Positions 35,611-45,466 are shown, counted from the stretch's first letter. The stretch: 46,242 nucleotides of DNA from Gammaproteobacteria bacterium 54_18_T64 (GCA_002162825.1 MAAU01000087.1:1-46242), one strand, 5' to 3'. The notes: generated by a model not told the origin, from the letters alone. Translations and numbers: made by a program.

Positions 35611-37410
35611 TTAATTATCCGTTTTTAGTACGGCGAGAAAGGCTTCCTGGGGAATTTCCACTGAGCCCACCTGCTTCATACGTTTTTTACCGGCTTTCTG
35701 CTTGGCCAGTAGTTTTTTCTTACGAGAGATGTCGCCACCGTAACACTTAGCCGTAACATTTTTACGCAGCGCTTTAACGGAGGTACGCGCAATAACATGT
35801 CCACCAAGCGCGGCCTGAATGGCCACATCGAACATTTGACGAGGCACTAATTCCTTCATTTTATCGGTAATTAAACGACCCTTTTGCTGGGCATTATCGC
35901 GATGCACAATCAAGGCCAGGGCGTCGACCTTATCGCCATTAATTAAGATGTCGAGACGTACCAAGGGGGCCGGCTGAAAACGCTTGAAGCCGTAATCCAG
36001 AGAGGCAAAGCCGCGACTCACCGATTTTAGGCGATCGAAAAAGTCCATCACTACGTCGGCCATCGGCATTTCATAGGTTAGTGAAACCTGGTCGCCGGTG
36101 AACTGCATATCTTTCTGTACACCACGTTTTTCCACACACAGTGAGATCACATTGCCGACATAGTCCTTGGGCACCAGAATATTGGCCTCGCACAGAGGCT
36201 CGCGCATTTCATCAATGGCACCGGGGTCGGGAAGGTTCGAGGGATTGGAGATATAAAGTAGCTCACCATTAGTATGCAGCACCTCATAGACAACCGTCGG
36301 CGCGGTGCTGATTAAATCGAGGTTGTACTCTCGCTCCAGGCGTTCCTGAATAATTTCCATGTGCAGCATGCCGAGGAAACCACAACGGAAGCCAAAACCC
36401 AGGGCATCGGAACTTTCAGGCTCGTAAAACAGTGATGCATCGTTAAGAGTCAGCTTCGCCAATGCCTCGCGAAAATCCTCAAAATCTTCCGAGTTAATGG
36501 GAAACATTCCCGCATAAACCTGAGGGTTAACCTTTTGAAAGCCCGCTAGTGAGTCTATATCCGGAGTGCTCGCGTGGGTAATGGTGTCGCCGACCGGTGC
36601 CCCGTGAATGTCCTTGATACCAGCCACCACAAAGCCCACTTCACCGGCCTGTAAAACACCCGTCTCTTTGCGCTTGGGGGTAAAGACGCCAATGCTATCG
36701 GCAATATGGGCCTTGCCAATGCTTTTAGTGATGACTTTGTCGCGGCGCCGTAATGTGCCCTGCATTACCCGCACCAGCGAGACAACGCCTAAATAAGTAT
36801 CAAACCAGGAATCGATAATCAGCGCCTGTAGTGGCGCATCGACATCACCCAGTGGAGCTGGTATTTCAGCCACTAATTGCTCGAGGATATCCTGTATACC
36901 GAGGCCACTTTTGGCACTACACAGCACCGCATCAGAGGCGTCGATACCGATAATATCTTCAATTTCCTGACACACTCGCTCCGGCTCGGCCTGGGGCAAA
37001 TCCATTTTATTCAGTACGGGGATCACTTCCAAACCCTGGGCAATTGCCGTGTAACAATTGGCCACCGATTGAGCCTCAACACCCTGTGCCGCATCGACCA
37101 CCAGGAGCGCGCCCTCACAGGCCGCGAGGGATCGTGAAACCTCATAACTAAAGTCGACATGACCGGGCGTATCAATAAAGTTGAGTTGGTAGACTTGACC
37201 ATCAACGGCGGTATAGCTCAGCGTTACGCTCTGCGCTTTGATGGTAATGCCACGCTCACGCTCAATATCCATGGAATCGAGAACCTGACTGTCCATTTCC
37301 CGCTCACTTAGGCCGCCACAAAACTGAATAAAGCGGTCGGCAATGGTCGACTTGCCGTGGTCGATGTGGGCGATGATAGAAAAATTGCGAATATGACTGA
37401 GGTCTGACAC
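35611..37410 (-). CDS. lepA: Elongation factor 4 (LepA)
   Basis: A 599-residue translational GTPase. G1 AHIDHGKST at 14-22, G3 DTPGHVDF and G4 NKMDLP are intact. Domains II-IV follow EF-G order, and the LepA-specific C-terminal domain ends with the basic [22 protein letters not shown]. It binds ribosomes and assists initiation, assembly or back-translocation (debated). It precedes lepB. A 127-bp gap separates it from mucD, with no gene seen. Confidence 0.97.
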   Translation of the reverse strand: MSDLSHIRNFSIIAHIDHGKSTIADRFIQFCGGLSEREMDSQVLDSMDIERERGITIKAQSVTLSYTAVDGQVYQLNFIDTPGHVDFSYEVSRSLAACEGALLVVDAAQGVEAQSVANCYTAIAQGLEVIPVLNKMDLPQAEPERVCQEIEDIIGIDASDAVLCSAKSGLGIQDILEQLVAEIPAPLGDVDAPLQALIIDSWFDTYLGVVSLVRVMQGTLRRRDKVITKSIGKAHIADSIGVFTPKRKETGVLQAGEVGFVVAGIKDIHGAPVGDTITHASTPDIDSLAGFQKVNPQVYAGMFPINSEDFEDFREALAKLTLNDASLFYEPESSDALGFGFRCGFLGMLHMEIIQERLEREYNLDLISTAPTVVYEVLHTNGELLYISNPSNLPDPGAIDEMREPLCEANILVPKDYVGNVISLCVEKRGVQKDMQFTGDQVSLTYEMPMADVVMDFFDRLKSVSRGFASLDYGFKRFQPAPLVRLDILINGDKVDALALIVHRDNAQQKGRLITDKMKELVPRQMFDVAIQAALGGHVIARTSVKALRKNVTAKCYGGDISRKKKLLAKQKAGKKRMKQVGSVEIPQEAFLAVLKTDN

Positions 37411-37537
37411 AGGCTTATAAAATCCATAGGGAGGGGGAATTTGAGCGACGCGAATTCTAGCTTATTTCGCCCCCGTAAGCTATGAAGCTCATCGAGTGTC
37501 CGACACAAACCCCAACCCACTGTACCTCTATTAGGTA

Positions 37538-38899
37538 TCAGTCAATTTCAATGGTGCGGAAAATAGAACGGCCGCGACGGAAAAAGCGCAGAGCCACCGG
37601 AGTGCCCACTGGCAACTGCTTGAGTATCGCCTCGTAATCCTCTATATCGCTCAGTGTTTGATAGCCCAACTGCACCAGCACATCCCCCGCCTGTAGCCCT
37701 GCATCAGCGGCCGGTGACTGCGGATAGACTTTTATTACAACGATACCGCCCGACAAACGGCGCTTTTCGAGTGCAGCATCATCCAGCTCTTCCAGCTCCA
37801 AACCCAGCACATCGCCACCGCTATTGCTCGCCACTCGACTCTCTCCCTCGCGGGCACCGACCTCAACCACGATGGTCTTTTCCTTGCCCCGACGTATTAC
37901 CCTCGCATCCACTTTTTCTCCCGCCGCCAAAAGCCCGACAATATGCGGTAAATCACTGGCGTCAAGTACCGCCTGGCCATTAAAGCGAATCACCACATCA
38001 CCCGCTTTCAAGCCGGCCTTAGCGGCTGGGCCGTTGGCTTCGAGCTGAGCCAGCAGTGCGCCCTGGGGCTTTTCCAGACCAAGGGATTGAGCCAGGTTTT
38101 TGTCCACATCCTGTATATAAACCCCGAGCCAGCCTCTATCGACGCGACCCTTTTCTTTGAGCTGTGAAACCACCTCCATAGCGACACTGACAGGAATCGC
38201 AAAGGAGAGCCCGATTGAGCCCCCCGAGCGCGTATAAATCTGTGAATTAATACCCACCACTTCGCCGGCGAGGTTAAACAGCGGCCCACCCGAATTACCC
38301 GGATTAATGGCCACATCGGTTTGAATAAAGGGCACGTAGTCCTCACCCCGCGCGGTGGGGATACTGCGGCCAATGGCGCTGACAATACCCGTGCTGGCCG
38401 AATAATCGAGGCCAAAGGGTGAGCCAATGGCCACCACCCATTCCCCCACCTTCAACTTGTCGGGCTGGGCAAAGTGCACCATAGGTAAATCACTTTCCTC
38501 AACTTTCAACAGAGCCAGGTCAGAGCGTGGGTCGAGGCCGATGACTTTAGCCTCGTATTCTCGCCGGTCATTCAGACGCACGGTAATGTGCTTAGCGGCA
38601 CCCACGACATGGTGATTGGTGAGAATATAGCCGTCATTGGAGATAATAAAACCCGAGCCCATGGAGCGAGCCTTGCGCTCCTGACCACGACGCTGGTTGA
38701 ATAAATCACGCAGGGCCTCGGGAACTTTACCCTGGGGAATATTTTCTCGACGTCGACTGGCACTGCCCTCAACTGCCGTAATTTTAACTACCGCCGGGGA
38801 GTTCTCTTCGATCAATTGAGTGAAATCGGGCAACTGCGCGTGGGCGCTTAGCACACAGGCAAATACACAATAAAAAGCGATAAGCGCTCGCGTCATCAT
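37538..38899 (-). CDS. mucD: Periplasmic serine protease MucD (DegP/HtrA-like)
   Basis: A 453-residue HtrA protease. A signal peptide occupies 1-21, cut after SAHA. The triad is His97 (TNHHVV), Asp127 (SDLALL) and Ser203 (GNSGGP). Two PDZ domains follow, at about 255-345 and 365-450 (GALLAQLEANGPAAKAGLK and QSPAADAGLQAGDVL). It degrades or refolds damaged envelope proteins and, in Pseudomonas, dampens the AlgU response. It is in the rpoE-rseA-rseC-mucD cluster, 84 bp from rseC. No membrane anchor is seen. Confidence 0.95.
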   Translation of the reverse strand: MMTRALIAFYCVFACVLSAHAQLPDFTQLIEENSPAVVKITAVEGSASRRRENIPQGKVPEALRDLFNQRRGQERKARSMGSGFIISNDGYILTNHHVVGAAKHITVRLNDRREYEAKVIGLDPRSDLALLKVEESDLPMVHFAQPDKLKVGEWVVAIGSPFGLDYSASTGIVSAIGRSIPTARGEDYVPFIQTDVAINPGNSGGPLFNLAGEVVGINSQIYTRSGGSIGLSFAIPVSVAMEVVSQLKEKGRVDRGWLGVYIQDVDKNLAQSLGLEKPQGALLAQLEANGPAAKAGLKAGDVVIRFNGQAVLDASDLPHIVGLLAAGEKVDARVIRRGKEKTIVVEVGAREGESRVASNSGGDVLGLELEELDDAALEKRRLSGGIVVIKVYPQSPAADAGLQAGDVLVQLGYQTLSDIEDYEAILKQLPVGTPVALRFFRRGRSIFRTIEID

Positions 38900-38983
38900 C
38901 CAAAGTCCTTTACGGTTTTAATTTTTATCATGTGCTCAGCGACCACTACAGCACTATATAGACCCGTTGAAAAGTCACCGACC

Positions 38984-39418
38984 TCAGCCATCGAGCAAGC
39001 AAGCCTGTAGTCTCGATTTATTAGTACGGGCATTCAACACAGCCGCCGCAATGCAAGCACCCAGCAATAGGGCTAAGAGACCACAAACAAGCCCCGCCAG
39101 CTCATTGCCAAAGATACTCTCACCGAGCCCGATCCCCGGTAACAACAACAACAGTGGCAATAAATAAACCAACAGCGAACCGCGGACTACAACGTGGTCG
39201 GCAATGCCAATGGTGACACTTTGGCCGACCTGAAAAGAACCGCCATCCCTGCCGTCAAGAGCAACGCGCAGGTGTACGGGCCGAAGTGTTAACTTTGCCA
39301 ATAGACTTTGCCCGCAACCGCGCTGGGCAGCACAGGACTGACAGGCCGAGCGCTGCACACCCTCGACCCATAAATAATCACTCTCGACACTGAGAACCTG
39401 AACCGATTCCTCAATCAA
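38984..39418 (-). CDS. rseC: SoxR-reducing/RseC (MucC) family membrane protein
   Basis: The conserved N-terminus MIEESVQVLSVESDYLWVE begins at a TTG at 39418 (144 aa). The open frame reaches another TTG at 39481 but those 21 residues lack family resemblance; neither start has a strong ribosome site. Four cysteines in SACQSCAAQRGCGQ form the cluster typical of RseC. Two transmembrane segments lie in the second half (LLVYLLPLLLLLPGIGL and the LAGLVCGLLALLLG region). In E. coli RseC is a mild positive modulator of sigma-E and has a Rsx-related role. It lies directly downstream of rseA; no rseB intervenes. Confidence 0.85.
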   Translation of the reverse strand: MIEESVQVLSVESDYLWVEGVQRSACQSCAAQRGCGQSLLAKLTLRPVHLRVALDGRDGGSFQVGQSVTIGIADHVVVRGSLLVYLLPLLLLLPGIGLGESIFGNELAGLVCGLLALLLGACIAAAVLNARTNKSRLQACLLDG

Positions 39419-39502
39419 GGAGAAAATTGCCGATACATGACCAGGCCCTGCCACTGCATTAAAGACACAGCGACCAAGCAAGTCAGGCTAATTCCGTGGT
39501 GA

Positions 39503-40186
39503 CTATTTTTCAAGATCTTGCGACATACCATGCTGGGCAGGCATAAACACCGGACTCGCATGGCGATAGTTGCGCTCGCCTCGCTGAGACATTAAACGCT
39601 GCATATAGGCCTGAATTTGCCTGTCGGTTTCAAACTTGTGAACGCTGGACTGGGTGGCAATTTGGCTGGGCTGAGGTGAGGTGTAGCCACCCGTGCTTGC
39701 AGTGCGAGCCGTGGCTTGAGGAACCTCGAAGCCTGAAGGCAATTGAAATTGCGGCCCCGCCTCTGCGACCTTTACCAGCCTGTTTTGAACGCTGCTGGAC
39801 GAGTCGCTCTGGGCAATTTGGGGTGCCTTAGCCGTGGGTTCGTACACTTGATATTGCTGGGCCCCAAAAATGGCGAGTACCGCGACACTTGCCGCTATGG
39901 CAACTCGCCCCAGGGCCTTGGGCCACTGTCCGAGGCGCTGCGGTAGCGGCTCACTGGCCACAGCCAAATTGATAGCGGCTCGCAACTGCAGCGAGGAATC
40001 GGCAAAGTCGACGGGCAGTTCCTTACGCATCGCGCTCGCGGCCAGATGGTAGCGCGACCAGGTATCGTGCAATACCTCATCCCCACTTGTCTCACGCATG
40101 ACTCGATGAAGTTCTAGTTCAGAGGCCTCATCATCCATCAAGGCCGAGAGTGTCTCCCGCAGTTTACTGTCAAGCTGCTCATTCAT
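39503..40186 (-). CDS. rseA: Anti-sigma-E factor RseA/MucA
   Basis: A 227-residue single-pass membrane anti-sigma factor. The cytoplasmic domain (1-90) starts ETLSALMDDEASELELHRV and contains the WSRYHLAASAMR helix that binds sigma-E. The transmembrane segment is about 92-109 (LGRVAIAASVAVLAIFG). The periplasmic tail of about 115 residues is Ser/Gln-rich and ends in a helix near IQAYMQRLM, also seen in MucA. Regulated proteolysis releases the sigma factor on envelope stress. The usual periplasmic guard RseB/MucB is missing downstream. A 190-bp gap to rpoE contains a candidate sigma-E promoter. Confidence 0.88.
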   Translation of the reverse strand: MNEQLDSKLRETLSALMDDEASELELHRVMRETSGDEVLHDTWSRYHLAASAMRKELPVDFADSSLQLRAAINLAVASEPLPQRLGQWPKALGRVAIAASVAVLAIFGAQQYQVYEPTAKAPQIAQSDSSSSVQNRLVKVAEAGPQFQLPSGFEVPQATARTASTGGYTSPQPSQIATQSSVHKFETDRQIQAYMQRLMSQRGERNYRHASPVFMPAQHGMSQDLEK

Positions 40187-40314
40187 AAGACAATACCTTT
40201 CTTACTAACTATCAAATTATTAACCTACCAGCGCTCGCCAATAGAGCTCTTTCCACTTAAGCTCAAAAGCGACAACAGCGAGACCATCAAGGTAATACGC
40301 GCTGGTGAACTTCT

Positions 40315-40345
40315 TTATCTGACTTGGCCCGGATAAAAAGGTTCC
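40315..40345 (-). promoter_or_regulatory. Candidate sigma-E promoter upstream of rseA
   Basis: On the minus strand the -35 GGAACCT (40339-40345) is separated by 16 nt from TCAGATAA (from 40322 leftward). The sigma-E/AlgU consensus is GGAACTT-N16-TCTGA, so each box has one mismatch. It is about 130 nt upstream of the rseA ATG and 32 nt beyond the rpoE stop. It could give extra rseA-rseC-mucD transcription when sigma-E is active. Confidence 0.45.
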
Positions 40346-40376
40346 CCTGGCGCGCCAACGCTCCAGTAATCGCAGA

Positions 40377-40970
40377 CTAGAGGCGGCCATCCATCAACGC
40401 TTTAACCTGCTTATCAATGGCCTCTCGTGCCCTGAAGATACGCGAGCGAACCGTGCCCACCGGACAATCCATGACTGCCGCGATATCCTCATAACTCAAG
40501 CTTTCCAATTCCCGCAAGCTAACCGCTGTGCGTAAATCTTCGGGCAGGGATTGAATGGCTTTATCGACGACCCCCTGTAACTCATCGCGAAACGCCATGT
40601 TTTCGGGTGAAGCCACATCCCGTAAATTATCGGCGCCACCAAAATATTCGGCATCCGCCACTTCAATATCACTGGCGGGTGGGCGACGACTGCGCGACAC
40701 CAGGAAGTTTTTCGCGGTATTAACGGCGATGCGATAGAGCCAGGTATAAAACTGGCTGTCACCCCGAAAAGAGCCAATCGCTCGATAGGCCTTAATAAAG
40801 GCCTCCTGAACAATATCTTTGACTTCTTCTCGGTCGTATATGTAGCGACTAACAATCGCCGCCACTTTGTGCTGATACTTAATCACCAACAAATCGAAAG
40901 CGCGTTTATCTCCCTTTTGTACGCGAGCAACGAGTTGCTTGTCCGAATTTGTTTCATTGTTGGCCGCCAT
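40377..40970 (-). CDS. rpoE: RNA polymerase sigma-E factor (RpoE/AlgU)
   Basis: A 197-residue ECF sigma factor for envelope stress. Region 2 (about 25-95) includes DIVQEAFIKAYRAIGSFRGD and FYTWLYRIAVNTAKNFL. Region 4 (about 135-190) includes LPEDLRTAVSLRELE and SYEDIAAVMDCPVGTVRSRI, the helix-turn-helix for the -35 GGAACTT. Length and sequence are like P. aeruginosa AlgU. It is divergent from nadB. A GGAACTT motif lies about 50 nt upstream of its ATG, consistent with autoregulation. Confidence 0.96.
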   Translation of the reverse strand: MAANNETNSDKQLVARVQKGDKRAFDLLVIKYQHKVAAIVSRYIYDREEVKDIVQEAFIKAYRAIGSFRGDSQFYTWLYRIAVNTAKNFLVSRSRRPPASDIEVADAEYFGGADNLRDVASPENMAFRDELQGVVDKAIQSLPEDLRTAVSLRELESLSYEDIAAVMDCPVGTVRSRIFRAREAIDKQVKALMDGRL

Positions 40971-40999
40971 TCTCTCTCCAGCTTAATGTGCCTGATGCA

Positions 41000-41028
41000 A
41001 TACCCCTCTTGCTGACCTCCAAAGTTCC
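41000..41028 (-). promoter_or_regulatory. Candidate autoregulatory sigma-E promoter of rpoE
   Basis: A perfect -35 GGAACTT is on the minus strand at 41022-41028. The -10 region, 16-17 nt on, is GGGTATTGC and does not match TCTGA well. The position about 50 nt before the rpoE ATG fits autoregulation as in E. coli and Pseudomonas, but the poor -10 lowers confidence. Confidence 0.35.
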
Positions 41029-41168
41029 ATTTGGTTCGCCACATGTCATCGAGTCGGTAGGCTTTTTAAGAGCGCTATACTATCATGTCGCCCTCCTCGT
41101 AGCTGTAGCGGCGCCCCGCGCCCTGACTCAATTGCCTTCACTGAAAAGCCCACAATGAAAATCCCAAC

Positions 41169-42791
41169 GTGAAAAAAACCTACCAATACGAAGTTCTAAT
41201 TATCGGCAGTGGCGCCGCAGGGATGACACTTGCCCTACACCTAGCCCCCCAGCATCGCGTTGCCCTACTCAGTAAAGATCGACTACAGACCGGTTCAACC
41301 TGGCTTGCCCAGGGGGGTATTGCCGCCGTCTTCAGTGAAGATGACAGTATCGACGCCCATGTTGCCGACACCCTCAACGCCGGCGCCGGGCTCTGTCATG
41401 AAAGCGTGGTTCGGCACACGGCCGAACAGGGGCCAGATGCCCTGCAGTGGCTGATCGACGAGGGCATGGAATTTAGTCGCAATGAAGAAAACAACGATTA
41501 CCACTTAACCCAGGAAGGTGGCCACAGCCATCGCCGTATACTGCACAGCACCGACGCCACCGGCCAGGCACTGTCTAGCACCCTCGCCGAAAGGGTATTA
41601 AGTACGCAAAATATCGATGTCTTTGAACAACATGTGGTGGTCGACCTAACGACTCAGGCCGATGCCGATTCCCGCAGCTTTCGCTGTAATGGCGCCTATG
41701 CACTGGATACTAAGCGCGACCGCGTCTGCCTGTTTCAAGCCAAGGTGGTCATTCTCGCCACTGGCGGTGCCAGCAAAGTCTATCTCTATACCAGCAATGC
41801 CGATGGTGCCAGTGGCGACGGTATCGCCGCTGCCTGGCGCCGGGGCTGTCGGGTCGCCAATATGGAATTCAATCAATTCCACCCAACTTGCCTGTTTCAC
41901 CCCAAGGCCAAGGCCTTTTTAGTCTCCGAGGCCCTGCGTGGTGAGGGTGCTCATCTCTTGCTACCCGATGGCAAGCGTTTTATGTTCGATTTCCACCCCA
42001 GGGGTGAACTGGCACCTCGGGACATCGTCGCCCGCGCCATCGATCACGAAATGAAGCGCCTCGGTTGTGACTGCCTCTATCTGGATATCAGCCACAAACC
42101 CGCCGACTTTATCGACAGCCACTTCCCCACGGTGAAGGCACAGTGCCTGGAGTTTGGCATCGACATCACCCGCGAACGCATTCCCATTGTGCCCGCCGCC
42201 CACTACACCTGTGGCGGTATTGTCACCGATAAGCAGGGTCGCACCGACCTCAATAATCTCTACGCCATTGGCGAGTGCGCCTTTACCGGCTTACACGGGG
42301 CCAATCGCATGGCCAGCAATTCCCTACTCGAATGCCTGGTATTTGCCCGGGCCGCCGCCAGTAGCATTCGCGAGCAGATCGACAACATCCCCGAACCGAG
42401 CTACACCAAGGAGTGGGATTCCTCACGAGTGACCTATTCCGATGAAGATGTGGTGATCTCCCACAACTGGGATGAGCTGCGCCGTTTTATGTGGGACTAC
42501 GTGGGCATCGTACGCACCCGCAAGCGCTTGGAGCGTGCCGAAAACCGCGTGCGTCTATTGCAGCGAGAAATCCAGGAGTACTACAGCAACTATAAGGTCA
42601 GCCGCGACCTACTCGAGCTGCGCAATCTCGCCAAGGTCGCCGAATTAATTATTCGCTCGGCCATGCTGCGTAAAGAAAGCCGGGGCCTGCACTACACCCT
42701 CGACCACCCGCAATTATCCGCCGTTGCCAAGGACACGATTTTGGTGCCAATGAACTTTGCCGGCCAGGATATTATTGTCAGTAAAAATTAA
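41169..42791 (+). CDS. nadB: L-aspartate oxidase
   Basis: A 540-residue flavoprotein that oxidises aspartate to iminoaspartate, the first step of NAD synthesis. The start is GTG 41169 (an upstream ATG at 41155 hits TGA after five codons). FAD motif GSGAAG is at 13-18. The substrate/FAD regions [31 protein letters not shown] and [15 protein letters not shown] are characteristic of NadB versus fumarate reductases. The C-terminal helical domain follows. It is divergent from rpoE, an arrangement shared with E. coli and Pseudomonas. Confidence 0.96.
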   Translation: MKKTYQYEVLIIGSGAAGMTLALHLAPQHRVALLSKDRLQTGSTWLAQGGIAAVFSEDDSIDAHVADTLNAGAGLCHESVVRHTAEQGPDALQWLIDEGMEFSRNEENNDYHLTQEGGHSHRRILHSTDATGQALSSTLAERVLSTQNIDVFEQHVVVDLTTQADADSRSFRCNGAYALDTKRDRVCLFQAKVVILATGGASKVYLYTSNADGASGDGIAAAWRRGCRVANMEFNQFHPTCLFHPKAKAFLVSEALRGEGAHLLLPDGKRFMFDFHPRGELAPRDIVARAIDHEMKRLGCDCLYLDISHKPADFIDSHFPTVKAQCLEFGIDITRERIPIVPAAHYTCGGIVTDKQGRTDLNNLYAIGECAFTGLHGANRMASNSLLECLVFARAAASSIREQIDNIPEPSYTKEWDSSRVTYSDEDVVISHNWDELRRFMWDYVGIVRTRKRLERAENRVRLLQREIQEYYSNYKVSRDLLELRNLAKVAELIIRSAMLRKESRGLHYTLDHPQLSAVAKDTILVPMNFAGQDIIVSKN

Positions 42792-42829
42792 GTGGAGCCG
42801 GGCAGCTAAGCACCTATTTACAAGGGTTT

Positions 42830-43264
42830 TTACAAGGGCTTTGCCTTAAGTAAGGCGATCAACTGGCGGTATTTTTCATTGCCGAGCAAGCCTGGCGAAA
42901 CCCAACAGCGGTAGCTCTTTGCGGCCGTCGACAAGCTAATCAGCGTCAGCCAGGTACTGGAATATGCTATTCCACAGGCAGACAGAGCATGGGCACGACC
43001 ATTAATAATGGCCTTCCCACTTTTAGAACTGATAACTAAGCGCTCAACAACGTCAGCCATCGCAACGCCACGGCGGGCACGACAGAATACCAGTAACAGC
43101 ACTAGCTCGAGCAGGCCACCATAAATCACATCCTCACTTAAGAGGAAAACAAACCCCGCAACGGGTGCAATAAGTAGATACTGCAGGCGCTGAATTTTTT
43201 GTCGCTGGGCAAAAGCACGCTCTGTAAAATCGAACTCAGCTGGCAGGCGCACGTTGACTGCCAC
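42830..43264 (-). CDS. ygfX: YgfX-like inner-membrane protein
   Basis: A small protein with two adjacent hydrophobic segments (LQYLLIAPVAGFVFLL and GGLLELVLLLVFCRARRG) and a short cytoplasmic tail. It lies directly after sdhE and overlaps it, the same place as ygfX (cptA) in E. coli, where it is reported as a membrane toxin acting on MreB/FtsZ. Start is uncertain: GTG 43264 is chosen; GTG 43252 and ATG 43309 are alternatives. Identification rests mainly on topology and position. Confidence 0.6.
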   Translation of the reverse strand: MAVNVRLPAEFDFTERAFAQRQKIQRLQYLLIAPVAGFVFLLSEDVIYGGLLELVLLLVFCRARRGVAMADVVERLVISSKSGKAIINGRAHALSACGIAYSSTWLTLISLSTAAKSYRCWVSPGLLGNEKYRQLIALLKAKPL

Positions 43265-43484
43265 GAATAATGGCGACAATCCTTGCCGTATCCTGGTCTT
43301 CGGGCACATTTCTACCCATTAACCAGGCAAATAAATCTTGGTCTTCACAGCCAAGTAAGTGTTGATACAGTGACTGCTCTTCAGGCTTGAGCTCGTCATA
43401 AGCCTCTTCGAGAAAGGTCTGTAATATAATGTCCAGCTCTAGCATGCCACGACGGCTTGCCCAAAAGAGGCGGTTTTTATCCAT
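43236..43484 (-). CDS. sdhE: FAD assembly factor SdhE
   Basis: The start is ATG 43484 (82 aa); the longer open frame to 43619 runs into ygfZ upstream sequence. WASRRGMLELDIIL contains the RGMxExD signature needed for covalent flavinylation of succinate dehydrogenase SdhA. The rest (FLEEAYDELKPEEQ, LLGCEDQDLFAWLMG) matches E. coli SdhE closely. It is followed by an overlapping ygfX-like gene and is divergent from ygfZ, again as in E. coli. Confidence 0.92.
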   Translation of the reverse strand: MDKNRLFWASRRGMLELDIILQTFLEEAYDELKPEEQSLYQHLLGCEDQDLFAWLMGRNVPEDQDTARIVAIIRGSQRAPAS

Positions 43485-43542
43485 AGTACGTTCAACCACT
43501 GATTGATCACCGAGAAAGCAATTCACACGCAAATTGCCGGTG

Positions 43543-43554
43543 GCATTATAATGC
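43543..43554. promoter_or_regulatory. Candidate shared -10 palindrome between sdhE and ygfZ
   Basis: GCATTATAATGC is a perfect 12-bp palindrome containing TATAAT on both strands. It is about 40 nt before the ygfZ ATG and about 60 nt before the sdhE ATG, a sensible position for a divergent -10. No good -35 with 17-nt spacing was found on either side. Confidence 0.3.
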
Positions 43555-43591
43555 AAGCCCGTACAACTACCCACCAAAATAGCGAAGCAAA

Positions 43592-44644
43592 ATGGCTGAC
43601 ACAGAAGACACCGTAACAATGAAGCAGTGGTTGAGCTTTCTCACCCAGCAGGGGGCCACTATCACCGCTGGATGCGCCAGTTCTTTTGGAGAATCAGCGC
43701 AGGATTACCCACAGCGCAAGGCCGCGCTGTGCGACCTCGGCGATCAGGGCGTTCTCGCTCTGGAAGGCCCGGACAGTCAGAAATTTTTACAGGGGCAAAG
43801 TACCAGTGACACCAGCCAACTGGACGAAAATAGCAGTCTGCCCGGCGCCATTTGTAACCCCAAGGGTAGAATGCTCACCTCCTACCAGGCCATCACCCCA
43901 GAGAAAGACAAGCTACTACTAGTGATGCATCGGCCACTGGTCGAAACCACCATTAACGGCGTGGGTAAGTACGCCGCCTTTTTCAAAACCAGCTTGAGCA
44001 ATGCCAGTGAGAAGTATCGGCTGATGGGCGTGAGCGGCCCCGACTGTGAATCTGCACTCGAAAAGCTATTTGATGCCATTCCCCAAGAGATCAATCAGCT
44101 CTGTATCAATGAGGCTTGCTTACTCATTCGCATTTCCGCTCAGCAATTCCTGTTCGTTGTCAGCATTGACGCCGGCCAAGCCCTTTGGCAAAAACTGGCC
44201 ACAAGCTGCACACCAACCGGCGACGCCTACTGGCAGCTGCAGGCGATTCGCGCCGGACTGGCCCAGGTGAAAACGGCAACGTTTGAACAATTTGTGCCAC
44301 AAATGCTCAATCTACAGGCCACCGGCGCGGTAAATTTTAAAAAGGGCTGCTATACCGGCCAGGAAATTGTCGCCCGCATGCAATACCTCGGCAAACTCAA
44401 GCGCCGCACTTACCGAGTAATTATCGACACTGTTACACCACCGCCAGTGGGTGCAGAAATTCACGCCAAGGCCGATAACAAACTCGTCGGCAACGTGCTG
44501 ACATCCGCACCAGCAAATGGCACAGGCTCTGAAATCTTGGCGGTACTGCATGAAGATCAGGCCGAGGCCTCAACGCTGATCATCGATGGTGTGACTACAG
44601 GGGTTCGCATCGCTGAATTGCCCTATTCACTCTCCACCAATTGA
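43592..44644 (+). CDS. ygfZ: Folate-binding protein YgfZ (Fe-S cluster repair/maintenance)
   Basis: A 350-residue GcvT-fold protein that binds tetrahydrofolate and supports activity of certain Fe-S enzymes such as MiaB. The hallmark KGCYTGQEIVARMQYLGK is near 250-267 with the essential Cys. The N-terminus includes LCDLGDQGVLALEGPDSQKFLQGQ. The start is ATG 43592; the ATG nine codons later is an alternative. It is divergent from sdhE and its stop overlaps the next start as TGATG. Confidence 0.93.
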   Translation: MADTEDTVTMKQWLSFLTQQGATITAGCASSFGESAQDYPQRKAALCDLGDQGVLALEGPDSQKFLQGQSTSDTSQLDENSSLPGAICNPKGRMLTSYQAITPEKDKLLLVMHRPLVETTINGVGKYAAFFKTSLSNASEKYRLMGVSGPDCESALEKLFDAIPQEINQLCINEACLLIRISAQQFLFVVSIDAGQALWQKLATSCTPTGDAYWQLQAIRAGLAQVKTATFEQFVPQMLNLQATGAVNFKKGCYTGQEIVARMQYLGKLKRRTYRVIIDTVTPPPVGAEIHAKADNKLVGNVLTSAPANGTGSEILAVLHEDQAEASTLIIDGVTTGVRIAELPYSLSTN

Positions 44645-45060
44645 TGGCATGGCTGGCAGAATATCAGAGCCTCTTTACCTGGCTGGCGATTTTTTCGGCA
44701 CTGACCTTCGTCATTAGTTTGCTAACCCTGCCCTGGCTGGTAGCAAGGATTCCATGTGACTATTTCTGCCACCAAGAGCGACAGCCCACGCCCTTAAAAC
44801 ACACCCACCCCATGCTTCGAGCCATCATCTTAGTGGGTAAAAACCTACTCGGCTGGGTGCTACTTGTGGGTGGGTTTATTATGCTTTTTATTCCCGGCCA
44901 GGGGCTATTAACCATCGCCATGGGCTTATTACTGATGGACTATCCCGGCAAGTTCATTCTCGAGCGCAAGATAGCCAGCAAGCCAAAAATCCTCGATAGC
45001 CTCAACTGGCTACGGGCAAAGGGCGGCGCCCCAGCCCTGAAGGTAGATCCTGCAGACTAA
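44644..45060 (+). CDS. PGPGW-like small transmembrane protein
   Basis: A 138-residue membrane protein. The ATG overlaps the ygfZ TGA by one base. Hydrophobic segments are at about 12-35 (WLAIFSALTFVISLLTLPWL) and 62-95 (LLGWVLLVGGFIMLFIPGQG, LLTIAMGLLLMDYPGK). IPGQG and MDYPGK match the pattern I remember for the PGPGW family of putative transmembrane proteins, whose function is unknown. The tight overlap with ygfZ suggests coupled translation. Confidence 0.75.
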   Translation: MAWLAEYQSLFTWLAIFSALTFVISLLTLPWLVARIPCDYFCHQERQPTPLKHTHPMLRAIILVGKNLLGWVLLVGGFIMLFIPGQGLLTIAMGLLLMDYPGKFILERKIASKPKILDSLNWLRAKGGAPALKVDPAD

Positions 45061-45076
45061 TGTCTGCCTCGTATCC

Positions 45077-45466
45077 TCAAGCATGATGCAGCGATAGCAG
45101 TTCGATTTTATAGCCATCCGGGTCCTCGACAAAAGCCAGTACCGTACTACCGTGCAGCATGGGCCCGGCCTCCCTTACTACCGCACCGCCCTGACTTTTA
45201 ATTTGTTCGCAAGTTGCGTAAACATCATCCACACCGATGGCGATATGACCATAGGCCTCTCCCTGTTCATAGCTCGTAACGTCCCAGTTATGAGTGAGTT
45301 CGAGTACGGTATTGTCATCTTCCGAACCATAGCCCAAAAAGGCCAGGGTAAAACGGCCTTCGGGAAAGTCTTTTTTACGCAACAGCTCCATGCCCAGTAA
45401 TTGCGTATAAAAAGCAATGGATTTGTCCAAATTTCCGACGCGCAACATGGTGTGTAGTAATTTCAT
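45077..45466 (-). CDS. gloA: Lactoylglutathione lyase (glyoxalase I)
   Basis: The start is ATG 45466 (129 aa), with M-K-L-L-H as usual for GloA; upstream residues of the open frame are unsupported. Metal ligands are His5, Glu56, His74 and Glu122, all present. It isomerises the methylglyoxal-glutathione hemithioacetal to S-lactoylglutathione. The short length indicates the Ni-dependent E. coli type. It is convergent with the membrane-protein gene 16 bp away and divergent from the spondin-domain gene. Confidence 0.96.
   Translation of the reverse strand: MKLLHTMLRVGNLDKSIAFYTQLLGMELLRKKDFPEGRFTLAFLGYGSEDDNTVLELTHNWDVTSYEQGEAYGHIAIGVDDVYATCEQIKSQGGAVVREAGPMLHGSTVLAFVEDPDGYKIELLSLHHA

Noticed and set aside
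42820-42841. Direct repeat TACAAGGG ... TACAAGGG after nadB
   Set aside because: Only two short copies, 12 bases apart; not enough to call a repeat element or terminator.
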